Source: Hominisplanchenecus murintestinalis (GTDB taxonomy: Bacteria > Bacillota > Clostridia > Lachnospirales > Lachnospiraceae). From it: DNA of 64,000 bases. The notes under the pieces are model-generated. The model was given only the letters and a program-made list of their open reading frames with translations. It did no database searches and had not been told where the DNA came from. Below are positions 8,600 to 16,524 of the stretch, piece after piece (within the stretch, counting starts at the first letter, position 1; each line of letters starts with the position of its first letter). The DNA lies in assembly GCA_004793585.1 (NCBI GenBank), contig SRZB01000002.1:62001-126000 (forward strand), read 5' to 3'. The position numbers and the translations under genes are program-made.

Positions 8600-8790
8600 T
8601 AATATTGCCATATGAAGTGCAGGGGTATTTGCTCCTGAAAAGGGAATCAGGTGAGAGTCCTGAGCGATCCGGTCACTGTATTCAGGGAATTCTGTTCCAT
8701 AAGTCCATTGCATACCCATTTGTGAGAAGGCGGGACAGCGTAATGATCTGTAAGTCAGGAAACCTGCTTTATATGTGAGATGGGCTTCCG
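8600..8790 (+). promoter_or_regulatory. Cobalamin riboswitch
   Basis: The B12 box GTAAGTCAGGAAACCTGC lies at 8750-8767, and the conserved core GGGAATCAGGTGAGAGTCC at 8642-8660 is followed by a CACTGTA block (8674-8680). GCAGG (8619-8623) pairs with CCTGC (8763-8767) to close the aptamer. This is the standard cobalamin-riboswitch layout. Downstream come a 9-bp hairpin and a terminator but no gene; the next coding region, hydC, begins over 400 bases away and has its own promoter. The controlled product is therefore unclear. Confidence 0.9.
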
Positions 8791-8810
8791 CGTAAAGTTT
8801 AACATCCATT

Positions 8811-8833
8811 CAGGACATAAGAGGTATGTCCTG
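8811..8833 (+). other. Perfect 9-bp hairpin in the riboswitch expression platform
   Basis: CAGGACATA (8811-8819) and TATGTCCTG (8825-8833) pair around AGAGG. There is no T-run after it, so it is not itself a terminator. It lies between the aptamer and the terminator at 8840. Confidence 0.65.
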
Positions 8834-8839
8834 CGTTAA

Positions 8840-8870
8840 ATGTCTGCAAGGGTAAGCAGGCATGTTTTTA
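8840..8870 (+). terminator. Terminator after the cobalamin riboswitch
   Basis: ATGTCTGC (8840-8847) pairs with GCAGGCAT (8856-8863) with one G-U pair, loop AAGGGTAA, followed by GTTTTTA. It is the likely regulated terminator of the riboswitch. Confidence 0.75.
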
Positions 8871-8910
8871 CTTAGTGAATGATTCTCGCTGCGTTTTTAT
8901 TAAATACACA

Positions 8911-9060
8911 AAAAAAGCTGAGGTTCCTATAGAGCCGCAGCTTGAACTACCTCCTTCGGGAACAGGTATTCCGCAGCCTGTTCCTAAGCAGTGCACAGCA
9001 CATCCGAAGCTTTCTGATTGGTATTACATGCAGAAGCGAGGGTGTGCTGTATTTTTGTTA
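8911..9060. other. Highly structured intergenic block with outward terminators, candidate ncRNA
   Basis: Three nested or tandem stems fill this block: AAGCTG/CAGCTT (8915-8920, 8938-8943), GGAACAGG/CCTGTTCC (8959-8966, 8977-8984) and ACAGCACATCC/GGGTGTGCTGT (8995-9005, 9040-9050). The last is followed on the + strand by ATTTTTG; the first is followed on the - strand by seven T. Thus the block can end transcripts from either side, or be a short RNA of ~150 bases on one strand. No convincing protein is encoded. I do not recognise the RNA family. Confidence 0.55.
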
Positions 9061-9131
9061 AAAAAATCACGTATATTGATAAAAAATTAGAAAAATAGCA
9101 GCGAAATCAAATGATAATTCGAAAAATATTA

Positions 9132-9160
9132 TTGTGAAAACTGCAAATATAAAGTATAAT
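9132..9160 (+). promoter_or_regulatory. Promoter of the hydCBA operon
   Basis: TTGTGA (9132-9137) and a perfect TATAAT (9155-9160) with a 17-base spacer lie 47 bases before hydC. An AAAGGAGG site precedes the hydC start. Confidence 0.75.
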
Positions 9161-9206
9161 AGGAAACATAAGTTGTTACGAAAATCTATCTAAAGGAGGC
9201 AAGACA

Positions 9207-9689
9207 ATGCTGGATCAAACTTATTATGAAAAGGCAGATGAAATTATTGCTTTTTATGGAAAAAAGCCTGCTTCGCTGATTCCAATTATGCAGGATATCC
9301 AGGGTATATACCGTTATCTGCCGGGAGAATTACTCACCTATGTCGCAGGGCAGATTGGAATCACAGAAGCCAAAGCTTACAGTGTTGCCACATTTTATGA
9401 GAATTTTTCTTTTGAAGCGAAGGGGAAATATATCATAAAGGTCTGCGATGGTACAGCCTGTCATGTGAGGAAATCGATTCCTATCCTGGAGGCATTTCAA
9501 AAAGAGCTTGGGCTGAGTGCAAAGAAACACACGACGGATGACATGATGTTTACAGTAGAAACGGTCTCCTGCCTCGGGGCGTGCGGGCTGGCGCCTACGG
9601 TTATGGTAAATGAGGACGTCCATCCCCGCATGACGCCGGAAAAAGTACTAGAGCTGATTCGAGAATTGAGAGGTGATGCAGATGATTGA
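9207..9689 (+). CDS. hydC: NAD-linked hydrogenase gamma subunit (NuoE-like)
   Basis: A 160-residue thioredoxin-like [2Fe-2S] protein of the NuoE family. The ligands are C80, C85, C122 and C126 in the VCDGTAC and SCLGAC motifs. With HydB and HydA downstream it forms the trimeric, probably electron-bifurcating, NAD/ferredoxin-dependent [FeFe]-hydrogenase known from Thermotoga and acetogens. The small subunit passes electrons to the FMN/NAD site of HydB. The ATG has a strong AAAGGAGG site, and the gene overlaps hydB by a few bases. Confidence 0.93.
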   Translation: MLDQTYYEKADEIIAFYGKKPASLIPIMQDIQGIYRYLPGELLTYVAGQIGITEAKAYSVATFYENFSFEAKGKYIIKVCDGTACHVRKSIPILEAFQKELGLSAKKHTTDDMMFTVETVSCLGACGLAPTVMVNEDVHPRMTPEKVLELIRELRGDADD

Positions 9690-11562
9690 AAACAGGGAAG
9701 AATTAAGAAAGAGCCGTGAAGCAGCGGAGCAGGAAATGGCTTCCTATGCCTGCAGAATCCTTGTCTGCTCAGGAACAGGATGTATTGCGACTGGTTCTCA
9801 GAAGATTTATGAAGAGTTTCTGAAAATCGCAAAAGATACTCCAGAGGTAACCGTGGATTTCCAGCCGCATGATGACAAAGCTCACCTGGGAGTGAAGAAG
9901 ACAGGATGCCAGGGCGTATGTGAACTGGGGCCCCTGGTGCGTATCCAAAAAGGAGATAAAATTGTACAGTATACGAAGGTTCAGCTAAGCAATTGTAAAG
10001 AAATTTTTGAACGTTCTGTAGAAGGGGATGATGTGGTAGAAAGCCTTTTATATGAACAGAAAGGCTTTCGCTACAAAAGCCCGGAGGAGATTCCGTTTAT
10101 ATCGAAACAGACAAGAGTCGTATTGGAAAACTGCGGAAAGTTTGACGCAGAATCCTTTGACGAATATCTGGCTGGCGGCGGTTTTCAGGCATTCCAGAAA
10201 GCGTTGTTTGAGATGACGCCGGAAGAAGTCGCAGATGCTGTCGACCGTTCAGGGCTGCGGGGACGGGGCGGCGGCGGTTTCCCGGCAGGACGGAAATGGA
10301 AACAGGCAGCCAGCCAGCCGGAGAACGAGCGCTATGTGGTCTGTAATGGTGACGAAGGCGATCCGGGGGCATTCATGGATGGTTCTGTGATGGAGGGCGA
10401 CCCTTATAAACTGATAGAAGGAATGATGATTGCAGGGTATGCGGTAGGCTCTGCGAACGGATACATATATGTGCGTGCAGAATATCCCATGTCTGTATCA
10501 AGGCTGAAACATGCCATCACAGAGCTTGAAAAACGCCATATGCTGGGCAGCAATATTCTTGGTACGGATTTCAGCTTTCATATGCATATCAACCGGGGAG
10601 CAGGAGCGTTTGTGTGCGGTGAAGGAAGCGCGCTGACAGCTTCTATCGAAGGAAACCGGGGAATGCCCCGCGTAAAGCCTCCTCGTACGGTAGAAAAAGG
10701 ACTGTGGGCGAAACCGACGGTTCTGAATAATGTGGAAACCTATGCAAACGTGCCAAAGATTGTATTAAACGGCGCGGACTGGTATCGCAGCATCGGTACA
10801 GAGGACACGCCTGGGACAAAGACATTTTCCCTGACAGGCTCTATCCAGAACACCGGATTAATTGAAGTGCCTATGGGAACCACGCTCAGAGAAATTATTT
10901 TTGACATCGGCGGCGGAATGAAAGACGGAGGAAAATTCAAGGCTGTACAGATTGGCGGTCCTTCCGGCGGCTGCCTGACAGAGCAGCACCTGGATATTCC
11001 CCTGGACTTTGAATCCATCAAAAAATTTGGTGCGATTATTGGTTCCGGCGGTTTAGTGGTTATGGATGAACATACCTGCATGGTTGAAGTCGCCAGATTT
11101 TTCATGAGTTTTACCCAGAGGGAGTCCTGCGGAAAATGTGTTCCCTGCAGGGAAGGAACAAAACGTATGCTAGAGATTCTGGAGAAAATCGTGGACGGAA
11201 AAGGAGAAGCGGAGGATTTAGACAGACTGGAAGAGCTGGCTGAAATGGTCAAGAGCATGGCGCTGTGCGGATTGGGTAAAAGCGCGCCGCTTCCGGTGCT
11301 GAGTACCCTGCGGCTGTTCCGTGACGAATATGAAGAGCATATTGCAGAGAAAAAGTGTAAGGCGAAAGTATGTACGGCAATGCGCCGCTTTGTCATCAAT
11401 CCAGAGTATTGCAAGGGCTGCGGCAAATGTGCCAGGAATTGCCCTGTGGGGGCGATTACAGGTGTGCGCAAACAGTGTTACCACATTAATCCGGACATCT
11501 GTATTAAATGTGAAGCATGTAAAGACAACTGTGCATTTGATGCGATTTATATAGAAGCATAG
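9682..11562 (+). CDS. hydB: NAD-linked hydrogenase beta subunit (NuoF-like)
   Basis: This subunit binds FMN and NAD(H) and several iron-sulfur clusters. In order it has an N-terminal [2Fe-2S] thioredoxin-like domain (CSGTGC), the FMN/NAD fold with GRGGGGFPAG and NGDEGDPGAFMD, the NuoF [4Fe-4S] site ESCGKCVPCREG, and two C-terminal ferredoxin motifs (CKGCGKCARNCP and CIKCEACKDNC). The frame opens at GTG 9673, but GAGAGG at 9668-9673 best serves the ATG at 9682, giving 626 residues and an 8-base overlap with hydC. The C-terminal ferredoxins are typical of HydB and not of plain NuoF. Confidence 0.94.
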   Translation: MIENREELRKSREAAEQEMASYACRILVCSGTGCIATGSQKIYEEFLKIAKDTPEVTVDFQPHDDKAHLGVKKTGCQGVCELGPLVRIQKGDKIVQYTKVQLSNCKEIFERSVEGDDVVESLLYEQKGFRYKSPEEIPFISKQTRVVLENCGKFDAESFDEYLAGGGFQAFQKALFEMTPEEVADAVDRSGLRGRGGGGFPAGRKWKQAASQPENERYVVCNGDEGDPGAFMDGSVMEGDPYKLIEGMMIAGYAVGSANGYIYVRAEYPMSVSRLKHAITELEKRHMLGSNILGTDFSFHMHINRGAGAFVCGEGSALTASIEGNRGMPRVKPPRTVEKGLWAKPTVLNNVETYANVPKIVLNGADWYRSIGTEDTPGTKTFSLTGSIQNTGLIEVPMGTTLREIIFDIGGGMKDGGKFKAVQIGGPSGGCLTEQHLDIPLDFESIKKFGAIIGSGGLVVMDEHTCMVEVARFFMSFTQRESCGKCVPCREGTKRMLEILEKIVDGKGEAEDLDRLEELAEMVKSMALCGLGKSAPLPVLSTLRLFRDEYEEHIAEKKCKAKVCTAMRRFVINPEYCKGCGKCARNCPVGAITGVRKQCYHINPDICIKCEACKDNCAFDAIYIEA

Positions 11563-11572
11563 GAGGGCGAAT

Positions 11573-13258
11573 ATGGGAACGATTACAATTGACGGTAGAA
11601 AAGTAGAATTTACCGATGAAAAAAATGTCCTAACCATTATCCGGAAAGCAGGCATTGACATTCCGACACTCTGCTATCATTCTGAGCTTTCCACGTTCGG
11701 CGCATGCCGCCTGTGCACGGTAGAGGATGACCGGGGGCGGATGTTTGCATCCTGCTCGGAAGAACCCCGGGACGGTATGGTAATTTATACGAATACCGGG
11801 AAATTGAAAAAATACAGAAAATTAATTATTGAGCTGCTGCTTGCGGCGCACTGCCGAGACTGTACCACATGCGTGAAGAGCGGCGACTGTAATCTGCAGA
11901 CCCTGGCGCACCGCTTTAACGTAACAAATGTAAGATTTGAAAATTATAAAGAAAAACGCCCTTTGGATATCAGTTCTCCATCCATCGTACGCGACCCGAA
12001 TAAGTGTATACTATGCGGGAACTGTGTGCGCGTCTGTGAGGAACTGCAGGGAGTCGGCATACTCGGGTTCGCGAACCGCGGCTCTGACGCGATGGTTATG
12101 ACTGCTTTTGAACGGCCAATCGCCACCACGGAATGTGTGAACTGCGGACAGTGCCGTGTATTCTGCCCGACAGGGGCTATCAGCATCAAGTCCGATAAAG
12201 ACGCGGTATGGGATGCGCTGGCAGACCCGAATGTGCGCGTGGTAGCTCAGGTAGCTCCGGCAGTCCGGGTGGCAGTGGGCGATGCTTTTGGACTTCCGAA
12301 GGGCAGGAGCGTGATGGGGAAAATCGTAAATGTGCTGCACCGCATGGGATTTGATGAAGTGTATGATACGACGTTCAGCGCCGACTTGACGATTATGGAA
12401 GAATCCGCAGAATTCCTTGACCGCGTGAAGAACGGTGGGAAACTGCCGCTTCTCACTTCCTGCTGCCCGGCGTGGGTGAAATTTGTGGACAACCAATTCC
12501 CTGATTTCAAAGAACATGTATCGACCTGCCGTTCCCCGCAGGGAATGATGTCTGCCGTAGTCAAAGAATATTTCCGGGAGCCGGAAAACGGAAAAGGGAA
12601 AACGACTGTGATGGTTTCTTTCATGCCGTGTACGGCAAAGAAAATGGAAGCGGAGCGGCCGGACAGCTATACAAAGGGCGAGAAGGATACCGACTACGTT
12701 ATCACAACGACAGAGCTGATAGAAATGATACGCACTACGGGCATTTATTTTGCGGACTTAGATTCGGAAGCATCCGATATCCCGTTTGGCTTTGGTTCCG
12801 GCGGCGGAGTTATCTTTGGGGTAACCGGTGGGGTGACAGAAGCAGTTATCAGGAGGCTGGCGCCCGATCATGATAAGGCGACTCTGGAAGAAATCGCAGA
12901 ATGCGGAGTGCGGCGTGAAGGATTTATCCGGGAATTTTCTGTTCCTTATGAGGGAATGGAAATCAAGGTGTGCGTAGCCAGCGGGCTGGCAAATGCAAAG
13001 AAAGTCATGGAACAGGTGCAAAGCGGCGAGAAAGAATACCACCTGATCGAAATCATGGCATGCCGCAGAGGCTGCATTATGGGAGGCGGACAGCCGCGCC
13101 TGGCGGGAGAGCGGACAAAAAACGCCAGAACGCAGGGTATCTACAATGCGGACAGCGTATCGGTTGTGAAAAAGTGTAATGAAAATCCGATGATTACTTC
13201 CTTGTATGAAGGCTTTCTGAAAGGGAAAGAGCATGAATTGCTGCATAATCACAGGTAA
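11573..13258 (+). CDS. hydA: [FeFe]-hydrogenase catalytic subunit
   Basis: The 561-residue catalytic subunit makes or consumes H2. N-terminal ligands are C34, C45, C48, C61 ([2Fe-2S]), H93, C97, C100, C106 (His-ligated [4Fe-4S]), then two ferredoxin clusters (C145-C155 and C188-C198). The H-cluster motifs are all present: L1 TSCCPAW (C297, C298), L2 MPCTAKK (C353) and L3 EIMACRRGCIMGGGQP (C497, C501). The C-terminal ~60 residues match the [FeFe]-hydrogenase small-subunit domain. AGGAGGG precedes the ATG; it follows hydB by 10 bases. No maturases HydE/F/G are in the window. Confidence 0.96.
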   Translation: MGTITIDGRKVEFTDEKNVLTIIRKAGIDIPTLCYHSELSTFGACRLCTVEDDRGRMFASCSEEPRDGMVIYTNTGKLKKYRKLIIELLLAAHCRDCTTCVKSGDCNLQTLAHRFNVTNVRFENYKEKRPLDISSPSIVRDPNKCILCGNCVRVCEELQGVGILGFANRGSDAMVMTAFERPIATTECVNCGQCRVFCPTGAISIKSDKDAVWDALADPNVRVVAQVAPAVRVAVGDAFGLPKGRSVMGKIVNVLHRMGFDEVYDTTFSADLTIMEESAEFLDRVKNGGKLPLLTSCCPAWVKFVDNQFPDFKEHVSTCRSPQGMMSAVVKEYFREPENGKGKTTVMVSFMPCTAKKMEAERPDSYTKGEKDTDYVITTTELIEMIRTTGIYFADLDSEASDIPFGFGSGGGVIFGVTGGVTEAVIRRLAPDHDKATLEEIAECGVRREGFIREFSVPYEGMEIKVCVASGLANAKKVMEQVQSGEKEYHLIEIMACRRGCIMGGGQPRLAGERTKNARTQGIYNADSVSVVKKCNENPMITSLYEGFLKGKEHELLHNHR

Positions 13259-13286
13259 AATGAAAACCGATTCTTATGTATAAACG

Positions 13287-13327
13287 TCCCCCTCGCGTCA
13301 TATATTGTATCAGTACAGCGAGGGGGA
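13287..13327 (+). promoter_or_regulatory. Hairpin over the spoIVA ribosome-binding site, possible sigma-E promoter in its loop
   Basis: TCCCCCTCGC (13287-13296) pairs perfectly with GCGAGGGGGA (13318-13327), and the right arm is the only ribosome-binding site for spoIVA. Transcripts read through from hydA would hide the site. The loop holds CATATATT (13299-13306), resembling a sigma-E -10 (CATACAAT type); a transcript starting just after it would lack the left arm. The -35 match is weak. It may also act as the hydA terminator. Confidence 0.5.
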
Positions 13328-13333
13328 ATCTTT

Positions 13334-14803
13334 ATGGAAGAATTTAATTTATACAAGGACATACAGGCAAGGACGGGCGGGGAGATTTTTCTGGGCGTGG
13401 TGGGACCCGTGAGAACAGGAAAATCCACTTTTATCCGAAGATTCATGGAAGAAATGGTGCTCCCGAACCTGGCCGAGAATGAAAAAAGAATCGCGACAGA
13501 TGAAATGCCTACCAGCGGGAAAGGAAAAACCATTACAACGGTAGAGCCAAAGTTTGTCCCGAAAAACGCGGCGCGGCTGATGCTATCTGAGGAACTGGAA
13601 ATGAAAGTACGTCTGGTAGACTGTGTGGGTTACATCGTAGAGGGGGCTTCCGGGGTAGATGATGAATCGGAACAGAGGATGGTAAAAACACCGTGGTCAG
13701 ATAAAGAAATACCGTTTTCCGAGGCAGCAAAAATCGGCACGGAAAAAGTAATCCGTGACCACTCTACCGTAGGTGTTGTGGTAACTTGTGACGGGAGTTT
13801 CGGAGAACTGCCAAGAGAGAACTTCATGGAAGCGGAGCGCAGGGCAATTACCGAGCTGCAAAAATCAGGAAAACCCTTTGTGGTTCTGGTAAATTCCCAA
13901 AAACCATACGGAGATGAGGCAAAGAGGGTATTGAATTACCTGGAGTCAGAGTTCCAGGTGAGCGCCCTGGCCGTGAACTGCGAACAGCTCCGCAAAGATG
14001 ATATCCACAGGATTTTGGAGCGGATATTATATGAATTTCCGCTGGTGAAAATGGAATTTTATGTGCCGAAATGGGTGGAAACACTTCCGGCAGACCATGA
14101 AATCAAAGAGTCTCTCCTTGAAGGGATACGTGAACTGCTTAAGAACCAGCAGCATATCCGCGATATTTCTGCAGATTCTGTACAATTCGAGAATAAATTT
14201 GCAAAAAAAATGAAGCTTGACGGAGTAGAACTTTCGAGCGGCACGGCACGGATACAAATTGAGATTGACGATACATACTATTATGAGATGCTCAGCGAGA
14301 TGTCGGGCGTCCCCATCGAGGGCGAGTATCAGTTGATTTCTATGATTCGTGACCTTTCTGCACTGAAAAAAGAATATGAAGGAGTGTCGACGGCAATCGA
14401 AGCAGTCCGGGGCAGCGGGTATGGGGTGATTACGCCGAGGAAGGATGAAATCGCCCTTGAAGAACCGACGGTCATCAAGCAGGGCAGTAAATTTGGTGTG
14501 AAAATTAAAGCGGCAAGCCCGTCTATCCATCTGATACGCGCAGATATCGAAACGGAAATTGCACCGATCGTAGGCAGCGAGCAGCAGGCGGAAGACTTAA
14601 TCGCCTACATTAAAGAAACAAGCAAGGGTGAACAGGGCATCTGGGATACAAACATCTTTGGAAAGTCCATCGAACAGCTGGTGGATGACGGCATCCGCAC
14701 GAAACTCTCACGGATTGGCGAAGAAAGCCAGGTGAAGCTGCAGGATACGATGAAAAAGATTGTAAATGAGACAAACGGAGGTCTGGTATGCATCATTATC
14801 TAA
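13334..14803 (+). CDS. spoIVA: Stage IV sporulation protein A
   Basis: SpoIVA is the ATPase that polymerises on the forespore surface as the base of the spore coat. The 489 residues match the family length (~492). A Walker A motif GPVRTGKS (24-31) opens the NTPase domain; the protein ends in the hydrophobic GGLVCIII tail. It stands alone between hydA and a permease, as expected for a gene switched on by sigma-E. Its presence shows that the organism sporulates or recently did. The start is the ATG 6 bases after the GAGGGGGA site. Confidence 0.96.
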   Translation: MEEFNLYKDIQARTGGEIFLGVVGPVRTGKSTFIRRFMEEMVLPNLAENEKRIATDEMPTSGKGKTITTVEPKFVPKNAARLMLSEELEMKVRLVDCVGYIVEGASGVDDESEQRMVKTPWSDKEIPFSEAAKIGTEKVIRDHSTVGVVVTCDGSFGELPRENFMEAERRAITELQKSGKPFVVLVNSQKPYGDEAKRVLNYLESEFQVSALAVNCEQLRKDDIHRILERILYEFPLVKMEFYVPKWVETLPADHEIKESLLEGIRELLKNQQHIRDISADSVQFENKFAKKMKLDGVELSSGTARIQIEIDDTYYYEMLSEMSGVPIEGEYQLISMIRDLSALKKEYEGVSTAIEAVRGSGYGVITPRKDEIALEEPTVIKQGSKFGVKIKAASPSIHLIRADIETEIAPIVGSEQQAEDLIAYIKETSKGEQGIWDTNIFGKSIEQLVDDGIRTKLSRIGEESQVKLQDTMKKIVNETNGGLVCIII

Positions 14804-14819
14804 TGATTAAAAATTCTTA

Positions 14820-14848
14820 TTTACAAAAATATAAAAATTTGATAAAAT
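14820..14848 (+). promoter_or_regulatory. Promoter of the purine permease gene
   Basis: TTTACA (14820-14825) and TAAAAT (14843-14848) with a 17-base spacer lie 91 bases before the permease start. Confidence 0.6.
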
Positions 14849-14870
14849 TTTAAGGTAGAAAAAATAAACT

Positions 14871-14915
14871 CTGCAGTCTGCTGCTGACGGAAATCCGCAC
14901 AGGGCATGACTGCAG
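14871..14915 (+). other. Stem-loop in the permease leader
   Basis: CTGCAGTC (14871-14878) pairs perfectly with GACTGCAG (14908-14915), enclosing a small CGG-AAAT-CCG hairpin. It lies in the 5' leader between promoter and ribosome-binding site. It does not match the purine-riboswitch consensus; the role is unknown. Confidence 0.5.
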
Positions 14916-14938
14916 CAAAGTACTTAGGAGGAAAATAA

Positions 14939-16315
14939 ATGTTTGAAAAACTGTTTAAGCTCAAAGAGCATAACACAGATGTTAAAACGGAAATCCTTGC
15001 CGGGGTTACTACTTTTATGACTATGGCGTATATTCTGGCAGTAAACCCGAACATCCTGTCAGCAGCAGGAATGGACAGAGGCGCCGTATTTACGGCAACC
15101 GCCGTGGCGTCCTTCCTGGGAACCATGCTTATGGCAATCTTTTCAAATTATCCGTTCGCGCTGGCGCCGGGCATGGGACTGAATGCGTACTTCGCATATA
15201 CCGTTGTGCTCCAGTATGGATACTCCTGGCAGATTGCACTGGCAGCTGTTTTTATTGAAGGTATTATTTTTATCTTTTTATCATGCTTTAACGTACGCGA
15301 GGCGATTTTCAACGCTATCCCGATGACACTGAAACATGCCGTAAGCGTTGGCATTGGTCTGTTTATCGCGTTTATCGGGCTCCAGAATGCAAAGGTTGTT
15401 ATCGGCGGCAGTACCTTGCTGTCCCTGTTTTCATTAGAAGGATTCCAGGGGCTCAATGATGGCGCTGGCGCGTTTAGCGACGTGGGAATCACCGTTCTTC
15501 TGGCCATTATTGGCGTGATTATTACAGCCATTCTGGTAGTGAGGAATGTAAAAGGAAATATTTTGTGGGGAATCTTGATTACCTGGGCGCTCGGAATCAT
15601 CTGCCAGTTCGCAGGCGTATACGTTCCGAATCCGGACATCGGTTTTTACTCGCTGCTTCCGGATTTCAGCGGCGGCATTTCTATCCCGAGCCTTTCCCCG
15701 CTGTTTGCGAAGTTCCACTTTACGGGAATCCCCGTGCTGGAGCTGCTGGTTATTGTATTTGCATTTCTGTTCGTTGATTTGTTCGATACATTGGGAACTC
15801 TGGTTGGCGTATCCACAAAGGCAGGTATGCTGGATAAAGACGGAAAGCTTCCAAAAATCAAAGGCGCGCTGCTGGCAGATGCAGTAGGAACTACGGCAGG
15901 CGCGGTACTTGGTACTTCTACAGTAACAACCTTTGTTGAGAGCGCTTCCGGCGTTGCAGAAGGGGGGCGGACAGGCCTTACAGCAGTGACTACGGCTGTT
16001 CTTTTTGCACTGTCCCTGCTGCTTTCACCGATTTTCCTGGCAATTCCATCCTTTGCGACGGCTCCGGCTCTGATTATCGTAGGGTTTTATATGCTGGGCA
16101 ATGTGATGAAAATTAACTTTGAAGACGCAAGCGAAGGAATCCCGGCATTCATCTGTATCGCTGCAATGCCTTTCTTCTACAGTATTTCCGAGGGGATTTC
16201 CATGGGAATCATTTCCTATGTGATTATCAACCTGCTTTCAGGGAAAAAAGACAAATTAAGCATTGTGATGTATATTTTAACTATTCTGTTTATTTTAAAA
16301 TATTTCCTGTTATAA
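14939..16315 (+). CDS. NCS2-family guanine/hypoxanthine permease (AzgA-like)
   Basis: A 458-residue membrane protein with about 12-14 hydrophobic segments. It matches the AzgA/PbuG branch of the nucleobase-cation symporter-2 family: the N-terminal TEILAGVTTFMTMAYILAVNP, the GMGLNAYFAY motif and the GTSTVTTFVESASGVAEGGRTG motif are diagnostic. It would import hypoxanthine, guanine or adenine; the exact substrate cannot be told from sequence. TAGGAGG lies 8 bases before the ATG. Single-gene transcription unit. Confidence 0.92.
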   Translation: MFEKLFKLKEHNTDVKTEILAGVTTFMTMAYILAVNPNILSAAGMDRGAVFTATAVASFLGTMLMAIFSNYPFALAPGMGLNAYFAYTVVLQYGYSWQIALAAVFIEGIIFIFLSCFNVREAIFNAIPMTLKHAVSVGIGLFIAFIGLQNAKVVIGGSTLLSLFSLEGFQGLNDGAGAFSDVGITVLLAIIGVIITAILVVRNVKGNILWGILITWALGIICQFAGVYVPNPDIGFYSLLPDFSGGISIPSLSPLFAKFHFTGIPVLELLVIVFAFLFVDLFDTLGTLVGVSTKAGMLDKDGKLPKIKGALLADAVGTTAGAVLGTSTVTTFVESASGVAEGGRTGLTAVTTAVLFALSLLLSPIFLAIPSFATAPALIIVGFYMLGNVMKINFEDASEGIPAFICIAAMPFFYSISEGISMGIISYVIINLLSGKKDKLSIVMYILTILFILKYFLL

Positions 16316-16339
16316 AAATGTAAAAATACAGGTAAATTT

Positions 16340-16375
16340 TAAGCCGCAGGTGTCCTCCCGGATATCTGCGGTTTA
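16340..16375 (+). terminator. Weak terminator-like hairpin after the permease
   Basis: AAGCCGCAG pairs with CTGCGGTTT around a ~16-base loop, but only three T follow. Assigned as a weak terminator. Confidence 0.4.
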
Positions 16376-16439
16376 AAAAGCTTGTAAAGGATTTTCAGCG
16401 TTTTCCAGTATTTCGCTAAAATTTTTTTCACTGTTCAAA

Positions 16440-16468
16440 TTGACAAATATGATACAGTGCCTTATAAT
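16440..16468 (+). promoter_or_regulatory. Full-consensus promoter before the cell-wall-binding protein gene
   Basis: TTGACA (16440-16445) and TATAAT (16463-16468) with a 17-base spacer match the sigma-A consensus exactly, 57 bases before the start codon. Confidence 0.85.
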
Positions 16469-16524
16469 AACTTCAGAATCTTAATAATTCCGTAACATTC
16501 CAAAAAAGTGATGAGGTATTATTT

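Noticed and set aside
8590..8778. Open frame of 62 codons on the + strand
   Set aside because: It is entirely inside the cobalamin riboswitch and has no ribosome-binding site.
8875..9090. Open frame of 71 codons on the + strand
   Set aside because: It covers the structured block with its stems and terminator; composition (many P, C) is not protein-like and no ribosome-binding site is seen.
14849..14938. Purine riboswitch in the permease leader
   Set aside because: The conserved aptamer core sequences are absent.
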